Shown in pieces: positions 26,186-33,426 of a stretch of DNA of 64,000 bases. Numbering within the stretch: the first letter of the stretch is position 1; each line of letters begins with the position of its first letter. Made by a program: the position numbers and the translations under genes. Below the pieces are notes generated by a model. That model did not search any database. It saw only the letters and a program-made list of their open reading frames with translations, and was not told the origin of the DNA. The stretch comes from Gemmata sp. (GTDB lineage Bacteria > Planctomycetota > Planctomycetia > Gemmatales > Gemmataceae), in NCBI GenBank assembly GCA_025055115.1, contig JANWYJ010000013.1:62001-126000 (forward strand). The letters are read 5' to 3'.

Positions 26186-27502
26186 TCAAGCGACAATCAT
26201 TTCGCGTGCGAACCAACCACCCCAGCGTCCTAAACCGCACACGGCGGCTAGCGACCGACTCCAAGAACGTGTCAGCAACTCTCGGACGATCTGTCGCGAG
26301 GCAGCCGACAACAGCCGCGCAAAGGTAATTCCTAAGGCGAGGCGGCGGGTTTCGCGCACAGCCAGCAGCCGCATCGTGTCGTGGCGGGCCGCTGCGGACG
26401 TTCGCCATAACTGATACACGGCTTGACGCAGTTCGACACTACCCGGATCGGAGCTGACGAACAAGTCGTAAAGCCCCATCGAAAGCAACTCAGGAACGCG
26501 ACCGGCGAAGTAACGCTTGGCAGCGAATTCTTCCACAGTCGCCGACTCCGCAAGGGTTACAGCATCCAGAAAACCGACCGACATGCCCACCGCGCAGAGA
26601 GGATGGCAATGCCCCACAGCATCACCGATCAACGCCATCTTTCCACGGCCGTAATATCGCCGCCGCAACAACTGATTGGCCGCCACAGCCGGTGCGTCCG
26701 TTTCCAATGCCTTCTGGCAGGCATCGGCGATCGGGCCAGGAAGGATCGAGCGATAAGCCCTCACCAACTCGTGCGGGTGACGAATCCACATTACGCGATC
26801 CGCGGGAACATCGAAACACACCCGTGCTTGCGTCGCGTTGACGCGAAATGCCAGCACCGGCCCGGGCCCCCCCAGAAAAACGTTCCCATGCTCGGGATAC
26901 GGCAAAACCGCTGCTGGAATCAGAAAACCGGCCATGTACGAGACCGGACGGCCGTTGCCGGCATAACCAAGCTTTTGCCGAACAACCGACTGGCGACCAT
27001 CCGCCCCCACCACCCAGTCGCTGCGCAACGTAACCGAATGTGCTCGCCGGGCACAAACCGCCACGACCTTCCCTGGCCCCACATCCACAACACGATAACC
27101 GTGAATGACGTGGATATTCGGGATTTGCGCCATCGTGGCGTGCAACGCCTGCACAAGCCAATGATGCTGGCAGCCAACCCCCAACTCCCCCCCCACATAG
27201 GAGAGGACAATCGGCGTACTCCCTGCCGGGAAGATCGCGAAGCCACGACCGCAGGCATGCGGAACGCCCTGCTTCGTCAAATCTACACCCAAATGGGAGA
27301 GCACACTGGCTCCCGTGGGGTGAAGCCACTCGCCCGCCAAGCGTGTCGGGGCACAACCCGCATCAATCACACACACACGCACACCGCGGCGCGCCCAAGC
27401 CAGCGCGGCGACGCAGCCCACCGGCCCTGCCCCTACAATCGCGACATCCGCCGTCAACTGCCTACCAACGGATCGCGCATCCTGCGTCAGCAAAGACATC
27501 AT
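26186..27502 (-). CDS. Squalene monooxygenase-like FAD enzyme
   Basis: A 438-residue flavin monooxygenase. The dinucleotide fold GAGPVGCVAALAWARRG is near residue 24, the DG motif reads VVGADGRQSVVR, and the GD motif reads MALIGDAVGHCHPLCAVGMSVGFLDAVTL, comparable to GDAxNMRHPLTGGGM in squalene epoxidases. The C-terminus has weakly hydrophobic helices. It should make 2,3-oxidosqualene for the cyclase two genes on. FAD hydroxylases of UbiH type are the alternative; gene context decides. The gap to the methyltransferase is 33 bases. Two adjacent ATGs (27502, 27499) are possible starts. Confidence 0.8.
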   Translation of the reverse strand: MMSLLTQDARSVGRQLTADVAIVGAGPVGCVAALAWARRGVRVCVIDAGCAPTRLAGEWLHPTGASVLSHLGVDLTKQGVPHACGRGFAIFPAGSTPIVLSYVGGELGVGCQHHWLVQALHATMAQIPNIHVIHGYRVVDVGPGKVVAVCARRAHSVTLRSDWVVGADGRQSVVRQKLGYAGNGRPVSYMAGFLIPAAVLPYPEHGNVFLGGPGPVLAFRVNATQARVCFDVPADRVMWIRHPHELVRAYRSILPGPIADACQKALETDAPAVAANQLLRRRYYGRGKMALIGDAVGHCHPLCAVGMSVGFLDAVTLAESATVEEFAAKRYFAGRVPELLSMGLYDLFVSSDPGSVELRQAVYQLWRTSAAARHDTMRLLAVRETRRLALGITFARLLSAASRQIVRELLTRSWSRSLAAVCGLGRWGGWFAREMIVA

Positions 27503-27614
27503 GCACTCGTGTTCATGGAAAGAGAATGAAGTTTTCTACAGTGAGGAATTCACGGACCCACACTGGCGTGATGGTCCGAATGTGTTGAATCTGGCCTCCT
27601 GGATGAACTTTCAA

Positions 27615-27683
27615 GGACCGAACACATTGCCTCAGCGTGTTGGTTTTATGGACCGAACGCATTGCCTCAGCGTGTTGGTTTTA
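27615..27683. repeat. 34-bp tandem duplication
   Basis: Units at 27615-27648 and 27650-27683 are identical except for one base, both running GGACCGAAC to GTTGGTTTTA. They lie in the 27503-27882 gap between the sterol operon and the molybdenum/tungsten operon. Confidence 0.93.
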
Positions 27684-27778
27684 CTCGGAATGACGAATTT
27701 ATGCAATTCCGGATTTGTACTGCCATGAGTTTCTGGATGGCAATTTCGCTCGCGATCAAGGGAAGGAGAAGTATCGAG

Positions 27779-27810
27779 GGAAGGATCAGGGAAAGGAAGG
27801 ATCAGTGAAA
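27779..27810. repeat. 16-bp tandem duplication
   Basis: GGAAGGATCAGGGAAA (27779-27794) is followed directly by GGAAGGATCAGTGAAA (27795-27810), just upstream of the predicted promoter. Confidence 0.85.
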
Positions 27811-27825
27811 GAGAGAACGCACGGC

Positions 27826-27866
27826 TCGACATCTCGCCGAACCAGTATATACTGGTACTCAGTACC
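27826..27866 (+). promoter_or_regulatory. Promoter with overlapping operator palindromes (Mo/W operon)
   Basis: TCGACA (27826-27831, one mismatch to the -35 consensus), a 16-base spacer and TATACT (27848-27853, -10) lie just before the CsoR-like gene. The perfect palindrome ACCAGTATATACTGGT (27841-27856) covers the -10, and a second, GGTACT-C-AGTACC (27854-27866), overlaps its end near the expected transcription start. Such placement suits repressor binding, perhaps by the first gene's product. Confidence 0.55.
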
Positions 27867-27882
27867 CCCAACGAGGACTGGC

Positions 27883-28179
27883 ATGCCTTCCCGCTCCGAC
27901 CCCCCCCTCGTGGTCTATGATGATTCGATCCGCCAGGAGCTGCACGATCGCCTTGGCAAAGTCGAAGGCCAACTTCGTGGCATCGGTCGGATGATCGACC
28001 ATCAACGGCCCCCGGAGGAGGTTTTGCAACAGCTGGCCAGTATCCGTTCGGCCGTCAAAAGTATTACGAAAGCGGTCATGCGCTCGTACATCGTCGGGTG
28101 TGCGGCCGAAGCGGCTCGTTCTGGTGATGGAGCTCTTGATACGATGTTGGAAATGTTGCTGAAATTTGTGAAGGAGTGA
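27883..28179 (+). CDS. CsoR/RcnR (DUF156) family regulator lacking the metal-binding triad
   Basis: A 98-residue all-helical regulator; ATG 27883 has GAGG about six bases upstream. RQELHDRLGKVEGQLRGIGRMID and VLQQLASIRSAVKSITKAVM are the DUF156 core. In CsoR, copper is bound by Cys-His-Cys; here the first position reads RPPEEVL (Pro for Cys) and the second reads MRSYIVGC (Tyr for His), so only the last Cys remains. It is unlikely to sense copper. As first gene of a molybdate/tungstate operon with palindromes over its promoter, it may be an autoregulator responding to oxyanions or another signal. Confidence 0.8.
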   Translation: MPSRSDPPLVVYDDSIRQELHDRLGKVEGQLRGIGRMIDHQRPPEEVLQQLASIRSAVKSITKAVMRSYIVGCAAEAARSGDGALDTMLEMLLKFVKE

Positions 28180-28185
28180 AGCTCG

Positions 28186-28836
28186 TTGACCGCGTGCGAT
28201 CCGGAATTGTGGTCGATTGTAACGTTGACGCTGCGCGTCACACTGGTGGCATTGGTGATCGCATCGGTTCTGGGCATTCCTCTGGGTGTGTGGTTGGGTC
28301 TGGCTCGCTTTCCAGGCAAACGGCTCTTTGTGGCGCTGGTTTATACCGGCATGAGCCTTCCTCCCGTGGTCGTCGGTTTGCTGGTGTACATGCTGTTATC
28401 GCGGAGCGGTCCTCTGGCGTTTTTGGAATGGCTTTTTACACCCCAAGCGATGATTGTGGCCCAAACGGTGATAGCCCTGCCCCTTATTGCCGGATTGGTC
28501 ATGGGTGCTGTTGCTGCGGTACCCGGGGACCTGGTGGGGCAAATCCGCAGCCTCGGAGCGACCCCGTGGCAAGTGCGGTGGGCGGTCTTACGCGAAGCGC
28601 GTGTGGGGGTGTTGTTTGCACTTTTGGTTGCTTTTGGCCGGATTGTGAGTGAGGTGGGCGCGGCCTACATGGTTGGTGGGAATATCCAAGGGCATACTCG
28701 GGTGTTGTCGACGGCGATTATGATGGAGACTGGGAAAGGCGATTTCGCCCTCGCTTTGGCCTTGGGGGGATGGCTGATGGTTTTGGCTTTGAGTGTGAAC
28801 CTTGCCGCCATGCGCTTACAGGGGAGATCGCTGTGA
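28186..28836 (+). CDS. tupB: Tungstate-type ABC transporter permease TupB
   Basis: A 216-residue permease starting at TTG 28186, preceded by AAGGAG nine bases away. It has about five to six helices; VLGIPLGVWLGLARFPGKR, SLPPVVVGLLVYMLLSRSGPL and the docking loop QIRSLGATPWQVRWAVLREAR followed by AFGRIVSEVGAAYMVGGNIQGHTRVLSTAI are typical of TupB/WtpB-like channels. It is six bases after the regulator and overlaps the ATPase gene as GTGA. Confidence 0.88.
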   Translation: MTACDPELWSIVTLTLRVTLVALVIASVLGIPLGVWLGLARFPGKRLFVALVYTGMSLPPVVVGLLVYMLLSRSGPLAFLEWLFTPQAMIVAQTVIALPLIAGLVMGAVAAVPGDLVGQIRSLGATPWQVRWAVLREARVGVLFALLVAFGRIVSEVGAAYMVGGNIQGHTRVLSTAIMMETGKGDFALALALGGWLMVLALSVNLAAMRLQGRSL

Positions 28837-29561
28837 ACCGCACTCTGGCCTATCGGCTCGAAAATGTCGCGGTTCAGCATGGTTGGCGCGAAGTTCTTCA
28901 TTTGCCGACGTTGGAGGTTTTCGCCGGGGAAATTCTCTGTTTAGTGGGTCCACCGGGTTCAGGGAAAAGCACGCTCTTGCGACTTTTAGCGGGTTTACAA
29001 CGACCCAGCCGCGGCCAGGTGTGGTTTCACGGCGAACTCTTGAACTATCCGATGCCTATTACGGTCCAGCGGACCATCACATTGGTGTTCCAGCGACCTC
29101 TGTTGCTCACGGGCACGGTGCGTTCGAATGTGGAGTATGGCTTGCGCATTCGCGGTGATGCCCAACGGCACCAAAAAGCCCTGGCGATCTTGGAGCGGAT
29201 GCATTTGGCTCACCTCGCCGATCGACCGGCCAGCGCCATTTCTGGCGGGGAGGCCCAACTCGTGGCTGTGGCACGGGCGTTGGCTATCGCCCCTGAAGTA
29301 CTGTTACTCGATGAACCCACGAATAATCTGGACCCGGCGCGGGTCGCATTGGTCGAAGAGGTTGTTCTTGCAGACCACAAGTTGCGTGGCACAACGGTGG
29401 TTTGGGCAACGCACAATCATTTCCAAGCGCGCCGCGCCGGTTCGCGTGTCGCTCTTTTGCTCGACGGTCGATTGATTGAAACGGCTGCGGCCACCGATTT
29501 CTTTGCCATGCCGCGCGACGCGCGGACTGCCGCATTCATCCAAGGCCAGATGGTGTACTAA
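28833..29561 (+). CDS. tupC: Tungstate-type ABC transporter ATPase TupC
   Basis: A 242-residue ATPase starting at GTG 28833, which overlaps the tupB stop. Walker A is VGPPGSGKS, the Q-loop is LVFQRPLLLTGTVRSNVEYGL, the signature is ISGGEAQLVAVARALA and Walker B is VLLLDEPTNNLDP. It powers the TupB channel. The next ATG lies one base after its stop. Confidence 0.88.
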   Translation: MNRTLAYRLENVAVQHGWREVLHLPTLEVFAGEILCLVGPPGSGKSTLLRLLAGLQRPSRGQVWFHGELLNYPMPITVQRTITLVFQRPLLLTGTVRSNVEYGLRIRGDAQRHQKALAILERMHLAHLADRPASAISGGEAQLVAVARALAIAPEVLLLDEPTNNLDPARVALVEEVVLADHKLRGTTVVWATHNHFQARRAGSRVALLLDGRLIETAAATDFFAMPRDARTAAFIQGQMVY

Positions 29562-29562
29562 T

Positions 29563-30393
29563 ATGGGCATGCGATGGTTCTTCATCCTCTGTGGAATTCT
29601 CGTTGTCTGTAGCGGTTGCCTCAATGCTCCGGAGAAGTGCATTACATTGGCCACCACCACCAGCACGCGCGATACCGGTTTACTCGATGAATTGATACCC
29701 CGCTTCCGGGCCAAAACGGGTATCGAGGTGCGCGTGGTCGCGGTCGGTACGGGTCAGGCGCTGGAGATTGGCCGGCGCGGCGATGCTGACGTGTTGCTGA
29801 CTCACGATCCGGCCGCGGAACAACGTTTCCTCCATGAACATCAGGGTACGTCCCGGAATGAATTGATGACCAACGACTTTGTCTTGGTCGGACCACCCGA
29901 CGACCCCGCCAACGTCCGGGCGGCGCCATCCGGCGCCGACGCTTTCAGACGCATTGGGCAAGCCCAAGCCGTTTTCATCTCCCGGGCCGATGAATCGGGA
30001 ACTCACCACAAGGAAAAAGCTACCTGGCTGGCAGCAGGGCTGGAACCCGCTGGCGACTGGTACATTCGTTGCGGCCAGGGCATGGGCGCTGTGCTACGCA
30101 TGGCTGATGAGAAACGCGGCTACACGCTGGCTGATCGCGGTACCTTTATCGCCCAGCGGGCAAAGTTGAACCTGGCCATTCTCCATTCGGGCGATCCGGA
30201 ATGGATCAACCGGTATTCCGTGATTGCCGTCAACCCGCAACAGCACCCACATGTCAAGGATGTTTGGGCCGCCGAGTTCATTACCTATCTTTTGTCGAGT
30301 GAAGCTCAACAGATTATTGCGGAATTTGGTCGTAGCCAATACGGGGAACCGCTATTTCGTGCCAGTCGCTGGCCACTGAGGAATGGGCATTGA
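29563..30393 (+). CDS. tupA: Tungstate-binding periplasmic lipoprotein TupA
   Basis: A 276-residue substrate-binding protein from ATG 29563. A short signal peptide ends in a lipobox (VVCSGC, Cys about 20). ITLATTTSTRDTGLLDELIPRFRAKTGIEVRVVAVGTGQALEIGRRGDADVLLTHDP is near-diagnostic for TupA, where the TTTSTRDTG loop grips the oxyanion. FISRADESGTHHKE is the second ligand loop. It delivers tungstate (possibly molybdate) to TupBC. Its TGA overlaps the next ATG by one base. Confidence 0.9.
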   Translation: MGMRWFFILCGILVVCSGCLNAPEKCITLATTTSTRDTGLLDELIPRFRAKTGIEVRVVAVGTGQALEIGRRGDADVLLTHDPAAEQRFLHEHQGTSRNELMTNDFVLVGPPDDPANVRAAPSGADAFRRIGQAQAVFISRADESGTHHKEKATWLAAGLEPAGDWYIRCGQGMGAVLRMADEKRGYTLADRGTFIAQRAKLNLAILHSGDPEWINRYSVIAVNPQQHPHVKDVWAAEFITYLLSSEAQQIIAEFGRSQYGEPLFRASRWPLRNGH

Positions 30394-31670
30394 TGAGGCC
30401 CCCAGCGCTTCGCGCTTCACGCACGCCCATAGCCGTGATGAAGGTTCTTTACCTTCTCGCGGTTACGGTGGTGGTATTCTGCCAGACAGCCGTGGAGGAA
30501 TCGCTGACGGCCTGGATCGTGGGTGGGCTGTTCGCCCTGCAAGTGGTCATCCTTCTGGGTTGTGGTGTACCCCGTCGTGAACTTGTGCGCCCCTTGGCAC
30601 GCCTAAAGTGGTTTTTTGTCATTCTCTTTGGCGTCTATGCGTTTGTGCCTGGAGACGAGGAAGAGATCCCAGCCCGCTGGCAAGCGGTGTTCATAATCGG
30701 CCAGTGGGTGTGGATCAACCGCACTGGTATCGCCCACGCGGGTTTCATCAGCCTTCAGATTCTGACGGTCATCTTCGCAGCAGCGGTTGTCCGTCGGATC
30801 GGCCCGCCTACGGATTTCGTGGTTGGCTTGCAGGCCCTGGGTTTGCCCAAACTCTTCGTGTACTCCCTCCATCTCATCCTGGCCCAACTCACTGGCCCAG
30901 GACCAACACCCCGTGCTGGTCGTGGCCATGAATCCGCCATGGACAACTCCCCGGGATTCTTCACCATTTGGCGACAGTTGATCCGCGGTGATGTCACCCT
31001 GCTCACACTGGCGATCCACGCTGCTTTTGCGAATGCCCAGCGGCAGTTAGAAACGGAAATGCCTGAACCGCTTGACCCCCGACGGTCTCACGACGTTGTC
31101 GTGATTGCGGGCATCGGCGGGATGATGATCGGATTGAAGATGCTGAAGCTCTTGCCAGGAGTGCCGATTGCCAGCGGCCACAAGACTTTGCTGTTATTTC
31201 CCCTTTATTTGCTCGCAGCCCGACTGACCTCTACCCGTTGGGGTGGAACCACCGCGGGGGCGGTGATGGGCGTTGTGGCGTTTTTACAAGGTGATGGGCG
31301 CTTTGGGATTTTTGAAGTTCTGAAGCACTTGGCTCCGGGTTGCCTCATCGACCTCCTGATGCCTGTGGTACGACGGTTACCCACGCGGGCATGGGTTTAT
31401 TGCGGTGTCGGATTGCTGGCCGGCTTCGCCCGCTTGGCGGCGGAAATCGTTGTCCTCCTGCTCTTGGGGACTCGCGCGGAGGTCTACCTCTTTTGGAGCG
31501 TGAAATTACTCCCAACACTGGCCGCAGGTTTGCTGAGTGGCTTTGTCACCCTCGCGGTTGTGCGGGCCTTTCCCACCGGTCGTTTACCGGAGGCTGACAA
31601 CCGCGACAACAAAGCCCTGTCACCAACCCAGAAACCCCTACTCATCGGTCCTTCTCAGGAGAAGCCGTGA
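30393..31670 (+). CDS. Large membrane protein, possible ECF-type T/S-component fusion
   Basis: A 425-residue protein with about ten membrane segments in two halves separated by a hydrophilic stretch (about 165-235). The N-terminal half (LARLKWFFVILFGVYAF, FISLQILTVIFAAAVV, LPKLFVYSLHLI) faintly recalls EcfT/CbiQ proteins. The C-terminal half (KTLLLFPLYLLAARLTSTRWGGTTAGAVMGVVAFLQGDGRFGIFEVLKH) resembles ECF substrate-binding components. This reading is tentative. It overlaps tupA by one base and mosA by four, so it is translationally coupled into the molybdenum/tungsten operon. Confidence 0.5.
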   Translation: MRPPALRASRTPIAVMKVLYLLAVTVVVFCQTAVEESLTAWIVGGLFALQVVILLGCGVPRRELVRPLARLKWFFVILFGVYAFVPGDEEEIPARWQAVFIIGQWVWINRTGIAHAGFISLQILTVIFAAAVVRRIGPPTDFVVGLQALGLPKLFVYSLHLILAQLTGPGPTPRAGRGHESAMDNSPGFFTIWRQLIRGDVTLLTLAIHAAFANAQRQLETEMPEPLDPRRSHDVVVIAGIGGMMIGLKMLKLLPGVPIASGHKTLLLFPLYLLAARLTSTRWGGTTAGAVMGVVAFLQGDGRFGIFEVLKHLAPGCLIDLLMPVVRRLPTRAWVYCGVGLLAGFARLAAEIVVLLLLGTRAEVYLFWSVKLLPTLAAGLLSGFVTLAVVRAFPTGRLPEADNRDNKALSPTQKPLLIGPSQEKP

Positions 31671-32530
31671 CAGAAATCATCCAAGAAGGGGCAGGCCGCC
31701 GCACGCATATCCGCAGCCCCCTCATGCGGGAATCGCTGATGGATCGTCACGTGTTGACGGCCACCGATCAGCAGCCGGTGTTACCCATCCTGCCTGATGT
31801 TCACGTTGTTCACATCGGTGGGGCAAGCATTCTCGATCGCGGCAAGGCGGCCATCGTTCCGCTGTTGGATGAAATTGTTCGCTGTCGGCAGAAATACAAA
31901 ATTCTCCTGGGCGTTGGTGGCGGCGCCCGGATGCGGCACACTTACCACATCGCGTTGGATTTGGGGATTCCTACCGGCGGTTTGGCAATGGTCGCTGGGG
32001 CAGTCAACGAACAAAACCGCTACATGGTTCAAGCCCTTTTGGCCAAACATGGGGGCGTTGTTCTCCACAAAGACCACTATGTGGTACTCCCCTTGTGGTT
32101 GGCGTCGGGGATGATTCCGATTCTCAGTGGAATGCCGCCCTATCACTATTGGGAACCACCCACCGGTGTACAGCGCATCCCCCATTATCGGGAAGATTTT
32201 GGTTTATTTATGGTCAGCGAGGTGTTGGGTGCCGCCTCGATGATCTTTGTGAAAGATGAAAACGGCCTGTACACTGCGGACCCTAAACGACACCCCGAAG
32301 CACGCTTCATTCCCACGATCACGGCTCAGGAGATTCTGGCCAGTGATTTCCCCGACTTGATCATCGACCGATCCGTCCTGGAAAGTATGGTCCATGCTCG
32401 TAACACGCGCCGGATTCAGATTATCAATGGGCTGAAGCCCGAACTGTTAGCGCGGGCTTTGGCCGGAGAACCGGTGGGTACTGTGATCACGGCACCGCCT
32501 GTGGAGAAGGAGTCTGTCAATGCCCCGTGA
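31667..32530 (+). CDS. mosA: Molybdenum storage protein subunit (amino-acid-kinase fold)
   Basis: A 287-residue protein starting at GTG 31667 (GTGA overlap with the previous gene). It has the amino-acid/UMP-kinase fold of the Azotobacter molybdenum storage protein: PDVHVVHIGGASILDRGKAAIVPLLDEI, LLGVGGGARMRHTYHIALDLGIPTGGLA, SGMPPYHYWEPP, MIFVKDENGLYTADPKRHPEARFIP and INGLKPELLARALAGEPVGTVI. MoSto packs molybdate or tungstate into polyoxometalate clusters using ATP. Which of the two genes matches alpha or beta is a guess. Confidence 0.85.
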   Translation: MTEIIQEGAGRRTHIRSPLMRESLMDRHVLTATDQQPVLPILPDVHVVHIGGASILDRGKAAIVPLLDEIVRCRQKYKILLGVGGGARMRHTYHIALDLGIPTGGLAMVAGAVNEQNRYMVQALLAKHGGVVLHKDHYVVLPLWLASGMIPILSGMPPYHYWEPPTGVQRIPHYREDFGLFMVSEVLGAASMIFVKDENGLYTADPKRHPEARFIPTITAQEILASDFPDLIIDRSVLESMVHARNTRRIQIINGLKPELLARALAGEPVGTVITAPPVEKESVNAP

Positions 32531-33341
32531 AGCCCCCGCGCGCAAAACCATCGCTACCCCGTTGGGTGAAAGCACACTCGACGCCGCCGACCTGTTGAAC
32601 AACACATCCTATGGGCCGCCCATTCGTGTATTGCCAGATGTTCATGTGATTAAAGTGGGTGGGCAGAGTTTCTTCGATCGTGGCCGCTCAGCGGTCGCGC
32701 CGTTGGTGGAGGAAATCGCCGCGTGTGCGAAATCGTACCAGCTCCTGATCGGTATGGGCGGTGGCACCCGGTCGCGGCATGCCTACAGCCTGGGTTTGGA
32801 GCTGGGACTGCCAACGGGAATTCTCGCAGCGATGGGAGCTTCGACGGCACTGCAGAATGCCCATCTGATGCAAATGTTGCTCGCCAAGCACGGCGGGATT
32901 TTGACAAGTTTTGAGGAATTTGAGAAGTTACCGCTGTATCTGCGCGCTGGGTGTATTCCCGTGATGGTGGGCATGCCGCCGTTCCACCATTGGGAACGTC
33001 CGCCCGAAACTGGTCGCATTCCTGCCAACCGCACCGATGCCGGGGTGTATCTGATGGCCGAGTTTCTGGGCGCAAAGTCGATGATCTACATCAAGGATGA
33101 AGACGGGCTTTACACAGACGATCCCAAAAAGAATCCGTCCGCGACATTTATCCCCCACATCAGCGCAGGGGAGTTACTGGCGATGGACCCCAACGATCTG
33201 GTCATTGAACGGGTCGTTCTGAGTTATCTCCAAAAAGCCCATCATGTCCGATCCGTCCAAATCATCAATGGTCTGAAGCCGGGATTATTGACCCGGGCAC
33301 TGGCGGGCGAACACGTCGGTACGATTATCACCGCGGAGTAA
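32520..33341 (+). CDS. mosB: Molybdenum storage protein subunit (second paralogue)
   Basis: A 273-residue paralogue of the preceding gene, overlapping it by 11 bases; AAGGAG lies seven bases before the ATG. PDVHVIKVGGQSFFDRGRSAVAPLVEEIAAC, LLIGMGGGTRSRHAYSLGLELGLPTGILA, VGMPPFHHWERP, MIYIKDEDGLYTDDPKKNPSATFIPHIS and INGLKPGLLTRALAGEHVGTIITAE closely follow the MosB pattern. The pair should build a hetero-hexameric storage cage. It ends the operon. Confidence 0.88.
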   Translation: MPREAPARKTIATPLGESTLDAADLLNNTSYGPPIRVLPDVHVIKVGGQSFFDRGRSAVAPLVEEIAACAKSYQLLIGMGGGTRSRHAYSLGLELGLPTGILAAMGASTALQNAHLMQMLLAKHGGILTSFEEFEKLPLYLRAGCIPVMVGMPPFHHWERPPETGRIPANRTDAGVYLMAEFLGAKSMIYIKDEDGLYTDDPKKNPSATFIPHISAGELLAMDPNDLVIERVVLSYLQKAHHVRSVQIINGLKPGLLTRALAGEHVGTIITAE

Positions 33342-33385
33342 CCATCCAGCCATGTCCGTAGCACGGCGGCGGCCGGTGTTCGTCG

Positions 33386-33426
33386 ATGGTTCACTTGATG
33401 CACCCTAATGGTTCACTTGATGCACC
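33386..33426. repeat. 19-bp duplication of a gene 3' end
   Basis: ATGGTTCACTTGATGCACC occurs at 33386-33404 and 33408-33426. The second copy contains the stop and final codons of the minus-strand PQQ-like gene; the first copy lies just beyond its stop. Confidence 0.95.

Noticed and set aside
26423-27529. 368-codon plus-strand frame across the squalene monooxygenase gene
   Set aside because: Low-complexity, Arg/His-rich translation; the minus strand encodes a full flavoprotein.
27883-28179. Copper-sensing CsoR
   Set aside because: Two of three copper ligands are replaced and no copper gene follows.
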